This document shows, piece after piece, positions 28,151 through 36,887 of a stretch of DNA of 56,628 nucleotides (positions are counted from its first letter, which is position 1; each line of letters opens with the position of its first letter). A program made the translations under genes and the position numbers. The stretch is taken from contig CAAFWO010000028.1 in the NCBI GenBank assembly GCA_900766735.1, forward strand, positions 1 to 56,628, in the 5' to 3' direction. Source of the DNA: Clostridia bacterium (GTDB lineage: Bacteria > Bacillota > Clostridia > CAKSNL01 > HGM11501). The notes beneath the pieces are model-generated. The model was not told the origin of the DNA and searched no databases. It saw only the letters and a program-made list of their open reading frames with translations.

Positions 28151-29806
28151 TCAGTTTGTTCCTTCTGCGGTTTCTGCGGGAACGGCCGGGGCAACTTCGG
28201 TGCTCTCCGGCGCCTCGGGAGCAGGCTCGGCCATCACCGGCTCCGCCTTTTTCGTTCCGACAAGCAATGTCGCGTTGTGGGGCATATAGTAGCTTGAAGA
28301 CTCTAAGGTCCTTGAAACCTCGGCCCCGTCGACGGATACTATCCTGTAGACCTTGCACTTTGCGCCGTTCGAGCCGCGCTCGGAGTATTTTTCCGTCCCC
28401 TCGGGAAGAGTGGGATCGTCCACGCGCTTGGTCGAGAATGGAACAGACGAAACATCAGTCGTCTCAAACGAAACGGAGAAGTTTTCGGTTTTTGTTCCTA
28501 TTATATCGCACACGACCTGCTTTGAGCTTGTGACATAGCTTGAGATCTTGATCGGGTACTCGGTGTTATTGGAGAAAACGAAATCGACCGTGCCGTAGTC
28601 GGCCGTCGCGTCCCGTCCGAGCGGAACATAGCTGACCTTGAACATGTGACAGGTTCGCTCGTCAACCTTTAAGTTTGCGAGCATTACAGCGTTATAAAGC
28701 GTTGATGAAACCTGGCAGATTCCGCCGCCGTACTGCTGAACGGACTGGCCGTTAGCGTATGCGCCGGCCATCTTATAGCCTGCCTCCGGAGTTCTTTTGC
28801 CGAGCGTGCCGTTATAAGAGAATTTCTCGCCGGGGAGCAGAATTTTGTTGTTGATGCTCTTTGACGCCAGCGTGACGTTGGTGGAGCGGTTGGAGTCGCT
28901 CGTGGCAAAGCTGGTCTGATAGGTTGAGAGTGTGTCGCGGAAAAGCGCCTCGGTAAGTTCGTCCGTTGTGTGGACGGCCTTTTCAACCTCGGCCGGTATC
29001 TCGTACGTCTCGCCGGGAGCGGTGTGGGATTTTACAATCTCCTTCGCTTCCTTTTCATTTAAGACGACTTTGTCGTTTCCGGGGCTTACATATATGTCGC
29101 CGGCTTCGTCACGCTTATAGGTCGCGGAAACCGGGTCGGCTGAGTAATCTTCCTTTATAATGTCGATGTCAAAGGGAATAGGCTCGATGTTTTCCTTTTC
29201 GAAGGTGAGCGTCGAAAAGTCAAGGCTCTTCATCATCTGAACGAGCTTACGCTTTGCCGTTACCGGGTTTATTGTGTAGCCGGGTTTTCCGTTGGTAACG
29301 CGAATCGAAGAAGAGAGTATCTCAAACGACGCCTCGACCGACTTGTCATAGTCTGTGTTTTTCGCCATTGTCTTGTCAAACGTCCTGTTGTTTATGATAA
29401 CGGAAAGCTCGATCGGCGTTTTGGCGCCGAATACGGACTTTAGCGCCGGAACGATTGAAGAGAAGAAATTTCCGTGGCCGTAGGCAAATGCGTCCTCGGC
29501 GGTCTTCTCACAGTCGTACGACGCGCCGAAGTCCTTATAAGTCGCAAAAAAGTCATCGCTTCCGGCAATGATCTCGATCTTTTTGTCCGCCGTCTCGGCG
29601 ATCTTTTCGGAGATTGCGGAGGCGGCCTCCTCGACGGTCATATTGGAAAGATCCGTACCTCCTGCAGTCACTCCGGAAAGAATCACGTCGCTTTTCGACT
29701 TAATGAGCGTCACCGTCACGACTGTTATTAAAAGAAGCAAGACCGCGCAGCCGACAATTATCGGCACACTTAATTTTCTTTGTGCTGATTTTTTATGAGT
29801 TATCAT
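28151..29806 (-). CDS. VanW-family cell-envelope protein with peptidoglycan-binding-like domains
   Basis: A 551-residue exported or anchored protein. It has an N-terminal membrane helix (about 14-34), then repeated peptidoglycan-binding-4-like domains (about 40-290), then the VanW domain with FSYNGTLGKRTPEAGYKMAG and QQYGGGICQVSSTLYNAV (about 335-455), and an Ala/Pro/Glu-rich tail. The function of VanW proteins is unknown; they are common in clostridial cell envelopes and linked to glycopeptide operons only in some cases. It is the first gene of the transcript with the topoisomerase-like and HAD genes. Confidence 0.92.
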   Translation of the reverse strand: MITHKKSAQRKLSVPIIVGCAVLLLLITVVTVTLIKSKSDVILSGVTAGGTDLSNMTVEEAASAISEKIAETADKKIEIIAGSDDFFATYKDFGASYDCEKTAEDAFAYGHGNFFSSIVPALKSVFGAKTPIELSVIINNRTFDKTMAKNTDYDKSVEASFEILSSSIRVTNGKPGYTINPVTAKRKLVQMMKSLDFSTLTFEKENIEPIPFDIDIIKEDYSADPVSATYKRDEAGDIYVSPGNDKVVLNEKEAKEIVKSHTAPGETYEIPAEVEKAVHTTDELTEALFRDTLSTYQTSFATSDSNRSTNVTLASKSINNKILLPGEKFSYNGTLGKRTPEAGYKMAGAYANGQSVQQYGGGICQVSSTLYNAVMLANLKVDERTCHMFKVSYVPLGRDATADYGTVDFVFSNNTEYPIKISSYVTSSKQVVCDIIGTKTENFSVSFETTDVSSVPFSTKRVDDPTLPEGTEKYSERGSNGAKCKVYRIVSVDGAEVSRTLESSSYYMPHNATLLVGTKKAEPVMAEPAPEAPESTEVAPAVPAETAEGTN

Positions 29807-30158
29807 GATTAACCACCTTTATAATATGAATAAAAATTCAATCATTCTTTTATTATACCAAACAGTCGGAAAAAAGTAAACAGTAAATTTAAAATAAAAA
29901 TCCCCGAAGCGAAACTTTTTGTAGGTAATTTTTATGCATAATAGTTCGTTTGGTGAATATTTTTTCTTTTTATATAGGGGGGTATATGACTCCTGATCGT
30001 GCAAAATACACAATCACGGCAAATTTTACGGTGTATAAACTGTTCAAAAATGAAGTGTAATACAAAAAAATCAAAAAAAATTATAAAAATATCTTGCATA
30101 AATATAAATCGGTTGCTATAATGTATCCATCAATAAAAATAATGGAGGAAGAGTTAAA
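29807..30158. promoter_or_regulatory. Divergent intergenic region with VanW and amino-acid transporter promoters
   Basis: For the reverse gene there are TTTACT (29875-29880), 17-bp spacer, TATAAT (29852-29857). For the forward gene there are TTGCAT (30094-30099), 17-bp spacer and TATAAT (30117-30122). The 210 bp between is very AT-rich. It contains a GGGGGG run near 29978 but no ORF, riboswitch or palindrome I could recognise. Confidence 0.7.
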
Positions 30159-30962
30159 ATGAAAAAAACATTATCAAAGGTTTTGGCACTCGCTTCGGCG
30201 TTTGCAATGCTTACCGCGTGCCTTTCCGGCTGCGGTTCGAAGAAGGTAACATTAAAGATTCTTGACACAGAGTATGCAAATGAGGACTACGCTATCTGTG
30301 TTGCAAAAGAGAACACGGAGCTTTTGAATCAGATCAATGCCGCTCTTGCCGAGATCAAGGCTGACGGCACACAGCAGAAGATAGTTGACAAGTACATCTC
30401 CGGTGTTGAGCATGACTTAGAGTTTCAGAAGGACGCTGAGGGTAAGGAAGAGCTCCACATGGCAACAAACGCACAGTTCCCTCCCTACGAGTATTACGAT
30501 GGCGACAAGATCGTAGGTATCGACGCTGAGATGGCAGCTGCAATCGCAGATAAGCTTGACAAGAAGCTTGTTATTGACGATATGGATTTCGACGCTATCA
30601 TCACCTCCGTTCAGACAGGTAAGTCCGATATGGGTATGGCAGGAATGACAGTAACAGAAGAGCGCCTTCAGAGCATCAGCTTCTCTGACAGCTATGCAAA
30701 GGGCATTCAGGTCGTAATCGTTCCCGAGGACAGCAAGATCACATCGGTTGACGATCTTTTCGCTGACGGCGCAACATATCTCATCGGCACTCAGAAGGGC
30801 ACCACGGGCGACACCTATGCCGAGGGCGACTTCGGTGCGGACCGTGTTATGAAGTACGCTTCCGGAAACGAGGCTGTTCAGGCACTTGTTACCGGCAAGG
30901 TTGACTGCGTTATCATCGACAATGAGCCCGCCAAGGCTTATGTTGAAGCAAACAACAAATAA
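30159..30962 (+). CDS. Circularly permuted amino-acid ABC transporter substrate-binding lipoprotein
   Basis: A 267-residue lipoprotein of the polar amino-acid binding family. It has a signal peptide ending in a lipobox near L22-S-G-C25. Its order is unusual. Residues 31-80 (LKILDTEYANEDYAICVAKE and ALAEIKADGTQQKIVDKYI) are the segment that normally ends these proteins. Residues 100-267 then begin with the normal mature start (MATNAQFPPYEYYDGDKIVG) and stop at NEPAKAYVEANN, just where the usual C-terminal segment should follow. So the last ~50 residues have moved to the front. Since N and C termini are close in this fold, the protein could still bind ligand. It heads the permease/ATPase operon. 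Confidence 0.92.
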   Translation: MKKTLSKVLALASAFAMLTACLSGCGSKKVTLKILDTEYANEDYAICVAKENTELLNQINAALAEIKADGTQQKIVDKYISGVEHDLEFQKDAEGKEELHMATNAQFPPYEYYDGDKIVGIDAEMAAAIADKLDKKLVIDDMDFDAIITSVQTGKSDMGMAGMTVTEERLQSISFSDSYAKGIQVVIVPEDSKITSVDDLFADGATYLIGTQKGTTGDTYAEGDFGADRVMKYASGNEAVQALVTGKVDCVIIDNEPAKAYVEANNK

Positions 30963-31032
30963 TTTTGAATTATAAAAGTCCGGGGCGGCTTTAAAAGATC
31001 CGCTCCGGATTTTTTGTTAAAGAGGTGGAAAA

Positions 31033-31782
31033 ATGGACAGTTTGATTGAAAGCTTAAAGCTCTGGTATGATAACCTAAAGAGCGACTTTATATTAAACTT
31101 CGTTGACGGCGGCAGATGGAAGTTTCTGACCAGCGGTCTTAAAAACACGTTGATAATCACCTTCTTTGCGGTTTTGATCGGTATCGCTGTCGGCGCGCTC
31201 GTCGCAATTGTACGCTCAAGCTATGATAAAAACCACTCAGAGATGAGAAGGGGGATTGGCAGAGCGCTTTTGGGATTCTTCAACGGTGCGTGCCAGGTCT
31301 ACTTAACAGTGATAAGAGGAACGCCCGTTGTTGTACAGCTCATGATCATGTACTACATAATTTTCGCAACGTCGAGAAACAGCCTCTTGGTTGCCGTTAT
31401 CGCGTTCGGTATAAACTCCGGCGCATATGTGGCCGAGATAATCCGCTCGGGGATAATGTCTGTCGACCAGGGGCAGTTTGAGGCAGGCAGAAGCCTTGGC
31501 TTTGACTATAAGAGCACAATGTGGTATGTTATAATTCCCCAGGCGTTCAAGAACGTGCTTCCGGCACTGGCGAACGAGTTTATCGTTCTCTTAAAGGAGA
31601 CTTCGGTTGCCGGCTATGTTACGATAAGAGACCTTACGATGGGCGGAAATATCATAAGAGCGGCAACGTATTCGGCGTTTATGCCACTGATCGCGGTCGC
31701 ACTCATATATCTTGTGATGGTAATCTTCTTTACCAAGCTTGTCGGTGTTCTTGAAAGGAGGCTGCGTAAGAGTGAACGGTGA
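31033..31782 (+). CDS. Amino-acid ABC transporter permease
   Basis: A 249-residue inner-membrane protein with about five helices of the HisM/GlnP type. It shows the EAA loop EAGRSLGFDYKSTMWYVIIPQAF and the sequence RGTPVVVQLMIMYYI. AGAGGTGG before the ATG supports the start. It overlaps the ATPase gene by 11 bp. Confidence 0.96.
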   Translation: MDSLIESLKLWYDNLKSDFILNFVDGGRWKFLTSGLKNTLIITFFAVLIGIAVGALVAIVRSSYDKNHSEMRRGIGRALLGFFNGACQVYLTVIRGTPVVVQLMIMYYIIFATSRNSLLVAVIAFGINSGAYVAEIIRSGIMSVDQGQFEAGRSLGFDYKSTMWYVIIPQAFKNVLPALANEFIVLLKETSVAGYVTIRDLTMGGNIIRAATYSAFMPLIAVALIYLVMVIFFTKLVGVLERRLRKSER

Positions 31783-32515
31783 GTATTTGATCGAAGTAAA
31801 TAACCTTTCGAAGCACTATGTCGGCGGAAAAATCAAGGCCTTAAACGGGATCACGACCGGAATCAAAAAGGGCGAAGTCGTCGTTGTTATCGGCCCGTCG
31901 GGCTCGGGAAAGTCAACGTTTCTGCGTTCGCTTAACCTTTTGGAAATCCCGACAGAGGGAACAATCACTTTCGAGGGCAAGGAGATAACCGACCCCAAGA
32001 CGAACATAAATCTGCACCGCCAGAAGATGGGCATGGTGTTCCAGCACTTTAACCTTTTTCCGCATATGACGGTTTTAAAAAATATGACTTTGGGGCCCAT
32101 AAAGCTTAAAAAAGTGCCGAAGGCCGAGGCGGAGAAAAAAGCGATGGAGCTTTTAAAGACCGTCGGCCTAGCCGACAGGGCAAATTCCTATCCCTCCGAG
32201 CTTTCGGGCGGCCAGAAGCAGAGAGTCGCGATTGTTCGCGCACTCTGTATGGATCCTGATGTTATGCTCTTTGACGAGCCGACCAGCGCATTGGATCCCG
32301 AAATGGTGGGCGAGGTTTTACAGGTAATGAAGAACCTTGCCAAAGAGGGAATGACGATGGTCGTCGTTACTCACGAAATGGGCTTCGCGAAAGAGGTTGC
32401 GGACAGGGTGTTATTTATCGACGGAGGCGTCATCGAGGAAGAGGGCACGCCCGACGAAATTTTCAATCACGCAAAGAACGAACGCACAAAATCCTTCTTA
32501 AGCAAGGTGTTATAA
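31772..32515 (+). CDS. Amino-acid ABC transporter ATP-binding protein
   Basis: A 247-residue ATPase of the GlnQ type with Walker A GPSGSGKST, signature LSGGQKQR and Walker B DEPTSALDPEM. The GTG at 31772 is favoured by AAAGGAGG 10 nt upstream inside the permease gene. It completes the importer, whose substrate is probably a polar amino acid. Confidence 0.96.
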   Translation: MNGEYLIEVNNLSKHYVGGKIKALNGITTGIKKGEVVVVIGPSGSGKSTFLRSLNLLEIPTEGTITFEGKEITDPKTNINLHRQKMGMVFQHFNLFPHMTVLKNMTLGPIKLKKVPKAEAEKKAMELLKTVGLADRANSYPSELSGGQKQRVAIVRALCMDPDVMLFDEPTSALDPEMVGEVLQVMKNLAKEGMTMVVVTHEMGFAKEVADRVLFIDGGVIEEEGTPDEIFNHAKNERTKSFLSKVL

Positions 32516-32517
32516 TA

Positions 32518-32556
32518 AAGAAACCGGAAGAACGGATAAAGTTTTTCCGGTTTCTT
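32518..32556 (+). terminator. Terminator of the amino-acid transporter operon
   Basis: AAGAAACCGGAA and TTCCGGTTTCTT form a 12-bp stem with a 15-nt loop. Confidence 0.65.
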
Positions 32557-32583
32557 GACTTTGCGGAAAAATCGGTGTATAAT
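32555..32583 (+). promoter_or_regulatory. Promoter of the COG0523 GTPase pair
   Basis: TTGACT (32555-32560), 17-bp spacer, TATAAT (32578-32583). No Zur-like palindrome was recognised next to it. Confidence 0.75.
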
Positions 32584-32609
32584 TTAATGTTGGAAAGGAA
32601 TGATTTTTT

Positions 32610-33677
32610 ATGACAAAGGTTGATATATTTTCCGGCTTTTTGGGCGCCGGGAAGACAACACTCATTAAAAAACTGATAAAAGAGGCGTACGGTTCGGAGA
32701 AGATCGTTCTTATCGAGAACGAGTTCGGCGAGATCGGAATCGACGGCGGATTTTTGAAAGACGCCGGGATCGAGATCACCGAAATGAACTCCGGTTGCAT
32801 CTGCTGCAGTCTTGTGGGCGACTTTTCAAAGGCACTCAAAAAGGTCGTTTCCGAGTATGCGCCCGACAGGATCATAATAGAGCCCTCCGGCGTCGGAAAA
32901 TTGAGCGACGTTATAAGAGCGGTCGAGAACACTCACGAATCGGAGCTTTCGCTCAACGCTTTCGTTACCGTTGCGGACGTTAAAAAGTGCAAGATGTATA
33001 TGAAGAATTTCGGCGAGTTCTTTAACGATCAGATCGAGCATGCCGGATGCATTGTTTTGAGCAGAACGCAGGATGCGTCGGACGAAAAGATCGCAGAGGC
33101 GGTCGCGCTTATCCGCGAGCATAACCCGGAGGCGGTCATAGTTACCACTCCGTGGGAGGAGCTTTCTGGTGAGACGATTCTCTCGGCAATGGAGAGAAAG
33201 AACACGCTCGAGGCGGCGCTTCATCATCTTCACGACGAAGAGGTTTGCCCGGTATGCGGACATCATCACGATCACGACCACGATCACGACCACGATCACG
33301 ATCACGAACATGATCACGACCACGATCACGACCACGATCATGAGCACGATCATGAGCACGAGCACGAGCATGATCACGAGCACCATCACCACCATGCGGA
33401 CGAGGTCTTTGAAAGCTGGGGAAAAGAGACTGCGAGAAAATATACCGAGGACGAGATAAAAGAGGCGCTCTCCAAGCTTTCTGACGAGGCAAAGTACGGC
33501 GTTATCTTAAGAGCGAAGGGCATTTTGCCTTCGGACGGAAACGAGTTCATTCATTATGACTATGTGCCCGGCTCGATCGATGTGCGCCGCGGCGCTCCCG
33601 ATGTGACGGGAAGGCTCTGCGTTATCGGCTCAAAGATAAATAAAGACGAGCTTAGCAAGCTCTTTAAGTTAGACTGA
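32610..33677 (+). CDS. CobW/COG0523 metallochaperone GTPase with a long His/Asp tract
   Basis: A 355-residue cytoplasmic GTPase. Walker A GFLGAGKTT is at 9-17, the metal motif is C63-I-C65-C66, and there is a CobW C-terminal domain (about 285-350). Between the domains, residues about 217-262 are an almost pure His/Asp/Glu tract, encoded by repeated CACGAY hexamers and preceded by CPVC. Such tracts bind Zn, Ni or Co. COG0523 proteins move these metals to target enzymes at cost of GTP. It is followed at 13 bp by a second COG0523 gene. The metal is not determined by sequence. Confidence 0.93.
   Translation: MTKVDIFSGFLGAGKTTLIKKLIKEAYGSEKIVLIENEFGEIGIDGGFLKDAGIEITEMNSGCICCSLVGDFSKALKKVVSEYAPDRIIIEPSGVGKLSDVIRAVENTHESELSLNAFVTVADVKKCKMYMKNFGEFFNDQIEHAGCIVLSRTQDASDEKIAEAVALIREHNPEAVIVTTPWEELSGETILSAMERKNTLEAALHHLHDEEVCPVCGHHHDHDHDHDHDHDHEHDHDHDHDHDHEHDHEHEHEHDHEHHHHHADEVFESWGKETARKYTEDEIKEALSKLSDEAKYGVILRAKGILPSDGNEFIHYDYVPGSIDVRRGAPDVTGRLCVIGSKINKDELSKLFKLD
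33261..33394 (+). repeat. Hexameric CACGAY tandem repeat within the GTPase gene
   Basis: About 20 near-identical 6-bp units (CACGAT, CACGAC, CACGAA or CACGAG variants) encode alternating His and Asp/Glu. Such in-frame repeats can change length by slippage without shifting the frame. Confidence 0.9.
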
Positions 33678-33690
33678 CGGAGGAATGGCT

Positions 33691-34638
33691 ATGGAAAAGG
33701 AAATTCCGGTATATCTCTTCACCGGTTTTCTTGAGGCGGGAAAGACAAAGTTCATTCAGGAAACGCTTGAGGACGAAAACTTCAACCCGAAGGACAGAAC
33801 ACTTCTTCTGATCTGCGAAGAGGGCGAAGAGGAATATAACAAGGAAAAGTTCGCGGTCGAAAACGTTTTCACCGAGATCGTGAACTCGCCCGACGAGCTT
33901 AAAGAAAGCACGCTTTCAAAGGTGGCAAGAAAATATAAGGCGGACAGGGTCGTTATCGAATATAACGGAATGTGGCTCCTGCCCGACCTTTATAATGCAC
34001 TGCCCGATAACTGGATAATGTATCAGCAGATATTTTTTGCGGACAGCGAAACGTTTTTGTCGTACAACGCCAATATGCGCCAGCTGATGGTGGACAAGCT
34101 GACGGACTGCGAGCTTGTCGCATTGAACCGCGCGACGGAGAAGACCGATAAGGCCGAGATACACAAGATAATAAGAGGAGTCAACAGGCGCTGTCAGATA
34201 ATTTATGAATATGTCAACGGAGAGCTTGAATATGACGATATCAAAGATCCCCTGCCGTTTGACATAAACGCCCCGGTTATCGAGATCGCGGACAAGGACT
34301 ATGCCGTCTGGTATCGCGATCTGATGGAGGAATCGGGAAAATACGAGGGCAGGACAGTGCGCTTTAAAGGCATGGTCGCGCGCCCGAAGGAGGCTGGGGA
34401 CGACACGCTTTTGATCGGCAGAAAGATCATGACATGCTGTGAGGCGGACATTGCGTTCAGGCCGATCGCGTGCGAATTTTCGGGCGAGATAGATGCGAAA
34501 AACGGCACATGGAACACACTTACCGCACGCATCATAATGAAAAAGCACAGGCTCTATAACCAGAAAGCGCCCGTGTTAAAGCTCATTAAGATTGAGCCGG
34601 CCGATGCACCCGAAAACGAGGTTGCAACGTTTTATTAA
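33691..34638 (+). CDS. COG0523-type GTPase with TIGR03943-like C-terminal domain
   Basis: A 315-residue protein. The N-terminal G domain has LFTGFLEAGKTKFI (Walker A with T-K) but lacks the CxCC metal motif of its neighbour. The C terminus (about 210-300) resembles the extracellular domain of the TIGR03943 permease partner: GKYEGRTVRFKGMVARPKE, then LIGRKIMTCCEADIAFRPIA, with a vicinal Cys pair. The fusion suggests work on the same metal as the upstream protein. The second ATG at 33691 is 7 nt after GGAGG; the ATG at 33685 is too close. Confidence 0.85.
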   Translation: MEKEIPVYLFTGFLEAGKTKFIQETLEDENFNPKDRTLLLICEEGEEEYNKEKFAVENVFTEIVNSPDELKESTLSKVARKYKADRVVIEYNGMWLLPDLYNALPDNWIMYQQIFFADSETFLSYNANMRQLMVDKLTDCELVALNRATEKTDKAEIHKIIRGVNRRCQIIYEYVNGELEYDDIKDPLPFDINAPVIEIADKDYAVWYRDLMEESGKYEGRTVRFKGMVARPKEAGDDTLLIGRKIMTCCEADIAFRPIACEFSGEIDAKNGTWNTLTARIIMKKHRLYNQKAPVLKLIKIEPADAPENEVATFY

Positions 34639-34665
34639 AAAGAGGGGGAACCTTCTCTTTTAAAC

Positions 34666-35784
34666 TTAAAGCTTATAAGGCGAGGTCAGAAAGTCGCTCC
34701 CCGTGCCGAGGCCGAGGGCGATGCTCCGAATGTCGGACGCGCGCACGTCAAGCGCCAGGGACGGGTTTTCCTTGGTATCCTGCTGCTTTAACTTTGTGAT
34801 GATTTTTATGCCGCTTTTCTTTGCGTCACGCAGAATCGCCGCGCCGGTGCTATTTAAGGCGAGGACGCGGGCATACGGCTCAAAATCGGGGATTTTTTCG
34901 CCCGAATTTAATAAAATGTGCAATAAAGTTCTTTTTACTCTTGACATTGCATACCTTTTTGATTTAATATTATATAGGTATGACATAAAATCTTCTTCGG
35001 GTCTCTTTTTTAATACGGTGTTTAACAGCTCTGAGTCGGACAGGCTTCTGACCGGGTAGCTATTCTTATCAAACCTGAGCACCGAAAGATAAGTAAGACT
35101 TTTCAGATCGCCAAAAAAAAGCGGCTTTTCGGCAGGCACTTCGGGAACGAAGGGCGAAATGTCGCAGCCCCGGCTCAAAAAATCTCTTAGCTTTGAGGCG
35201 GAGGCGAAATTTTCACTCAAAATGCCCGAATCGTGCTCGACTGTGCGCCTTGTTGCGATGGGAACGATCGGGCTTTTTATGCGGCGAAGCGCCCTTATAT
35301 ATTCGGCTCCCAAAAGGTCGTTCGGCTTTTCGGGAAGGCTTATATTAAGATCCGCCGCGGCTTTTTCGCTTGCCGCGCGGTAGGAAAGACCTTCTTTTTG
35401 ATAGGCCGTTAAAAGGCGCGAAAAATCCACGTTTTCATCGGGGAGGGTGAGCGATTCCAAGTCGCCGGACTCACTGCCGAATGAAAGAATATCCACACAG
35501 CCGAGCGAATCTAAGATCTTTACCGCACCGGCGGCAAAGTCCCGGCTTGAAGAGAACGAGTAATAGCACGGGAGCTCCAAGACAAGGTCAGCCCCGTTTT
35601 TCACGGCCGCCGCGGCCCTTTGCCACTTGGAAAAGACGGCCGGCTCGCCGCGCTGGACAAAGCTTCCGCTCATTATGACGACGACGCGGTCGGCGTTTTT
35701 TAACGTTTCTTCGATATGGAATTTATGGCCGTTGTGAAACGGATTGTATTCTGCGATTATTGCGGCTGTTTTCAATGATTTCAC
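34666..35784 (-). CDS. tmcAL: tRNA(Met) cytidine acetate ligase
   Basis: A 372-residue nucleotidyltransferase-fold protein that acetylates C34 of elongator tRNA-Met using acetate and ATP. It shows the HNGH motif at 17-20 in AEYNPFHNGHKFHI, and the family block MSGSFVQRGEPAVFSKWQRA. It is divergent from pta-ackA, whose enzymes handle acetyl-phosphate and acetate, so co-location with its acetate substrate is notable but may be coincidence. Confidence 0.95.
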   Translation of the reverse strand: MKSLKTAAIIAEYNPFHNGHKFHIEETLKNADRVVVIMSGSFVQRGEPAVFSKWQRAAAAVKNGADLVLELPCYYSFSSSRDFAAGAVKILDSLGCVDILSFGSESGDLESLTLPDENVDFSRLLTAYQKEGLSYRAASEKAAADLNISLPEKPNDLLGAEYIRALRRIKSPIVPIATRRTVEHDSGILSENFASASKLRDFLSRGCDISPFVPEVPAEKPLFFGDLKSLTYLSVLRFDKNSYPVRSLSDSELLNTVLKKRPEEDFMSYLYNIKSKRYAMSRVKRTLLHILLNSGEKIPDFEPYARVLALNSTGAAILRDAKKSGIKIITKLKQQDTKENPSLALDVRASDIRSIALGLGTGSDFLTSPYKL

Positions 35785-35820
35785 ATCCTTTAATCAATAT
35801 TTTAATATAACACACGAAAA

Positions 35821-35843
35821 AAATCAAGTAATAACCTTGATTT
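35821..35843. promoter_or_regulatory. Inverted repeat between tmcAL and pta
   Basis: AAATCAAG (35821-35828) and CTTGATTT (35836-35843) face each other across 7 bp. It lies 27 bp before the pta start in the 86-bp divergent region. It may be an operator or a leader hairpin. Confidence 0.4.
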
Positions 35844-35870
35844 AATTATCCCGAAAGGAAGTATAAATTA

Positions 35871-36872
35871 ATGAGTAAGTTTTTGGAGAACACCATTGCA
35901 AGAGCAAAGGCCGACAAAAAGACGATCGTTCTTCCCGAGTCCATGGACAGAAGAACGTTTGAAGCGGCCGCAAAGGTTTTGAAAGAGGACATTGCCGACC
36001 TTATCATCATCGGCACTCCCGAAGAGATCGAAGAGAACAGCAAGGGACTTGATATCTCGAAGGCGAAGATCGTGAACCCCTATACATATGAAAAGACAGA
36101 CGAATACTTAAACCTTTTCGTTGAGCTCCGCAAGAACAAGGGCCTCACCTATGAAGAGGCGAAAAAGACCGCGCTCGGCGACTATATGTACTATGCGTGC
36201 CTTATGGTAAAGGCCGGCGACGCGGATGGCGTTGTATCGGGCGCATGTCATTCGACGGCGAACACACTTCGCCCGTCGCTTCAGATCATCAAGACAAAGC
36301 CCGGTGTTAAGCTCGTTTCGGCGTTCTTCTTAATGGTAGTGCCGGACTGCGAGTACGGCGCGGACGGAACGTTTATCTTTGCCGATTCCGGACTTGAGCA
36401 GAATCCCGACCCCGAGAAGCTCGCGGCGATCGCGGCATGCTCGGCGGAGTCATTTGAGCTCCTTGTTCAGAAAGAGGCTTATGTTGCAATGCTTTCGCAC
36501 TCCACAAAGGGAAGCGCAAAGCATGCGGACGTTGACAAGGTCGTTGAGGCGACCAGAATAGTTAAAGAGCTCTATCCCGACCTTAAGGTTGACGGCGAGC
36601 TTCAGGCGGACGCGGCGATGGTTCCTTCCGTCGGAGCATCGAAAGCACCGGGTTCTCCCGTTGCCGGAAAGGCCAACGTTTTGGTATTCCCCGATCTTGA
36701 CGCCGGAAACATCGGCTACAAGCTCGTTCAGCGCCTTGCGAAGGCGGAGGCTTACGGCCCCGTTACACAGGGTATCGCAAAGCCCATCAACGATCTTTCG
36801 CGCGGATGCAGTGCGGACGATATTGTCGGAGTAATAGCTATCACCTGCGTTCAGGCACAGGCGAACAAATAA
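35871..36872 (+). CDS. pta: Phosphate acetyltransferase
   Basis: A 333-residue enzyme that interconverts acetyl-CoA and acetyl-phosphate. It has family blocks such as DGVVSGACHSTANTLRPSLQ and a conserved S-A-G-rich substrate region, and it is the short form without the N-terminal regulatory domain. GAAAGGAAG precedes the ATG. ackA follows after 15 bp; together they make ATP from acetyl-CoA, the partner step of PflB. Confidence 0.97.
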   Translation: MSKFLENTIARAKADKKTIVLPESMDRRTFEAAAKVLKEDIADLIIIGTPEEIEENSKGLDISKAKIVNPYTYEKTDEYLNLFVELRKNKGLTYEEAKKTALGDYMYYACLMVKAGDADGVVSGACHSTANTLRPSLQIIKTKPGVKLVSAFFLMVVPDCEYGADGTFIFADSGLEQNPDPEKLAAIAACSAESFELLVQKEAYVAMLSHSTKGSAKHADVDKVVEATRIVKELYPDLKVDGELQADAAMVPSVGASKAPGSPVAGKANVLVFPDLDAGNIGYKLVQRLAKAEAYGPVTQGIAKPINDLSRGCSADDIVGVIAITCVQAQANK

Positions 36873-36887
36873 GAAGGAGAGAAAAGA

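Noticed and set aside
33261..33394. CRISPR-like short tandem repeats
   Set aside because: The units are contiguous 6-bp coding repeats with no spacers and no cas genes nearby.
32826..33492. Long reverse-strand frames rich in Val/Met or Arg/Asp across the His tract
   Set aside because: They are shadows of the CACGAY repeat in the GTPase gene; no ribosome site and no protein-like composition.
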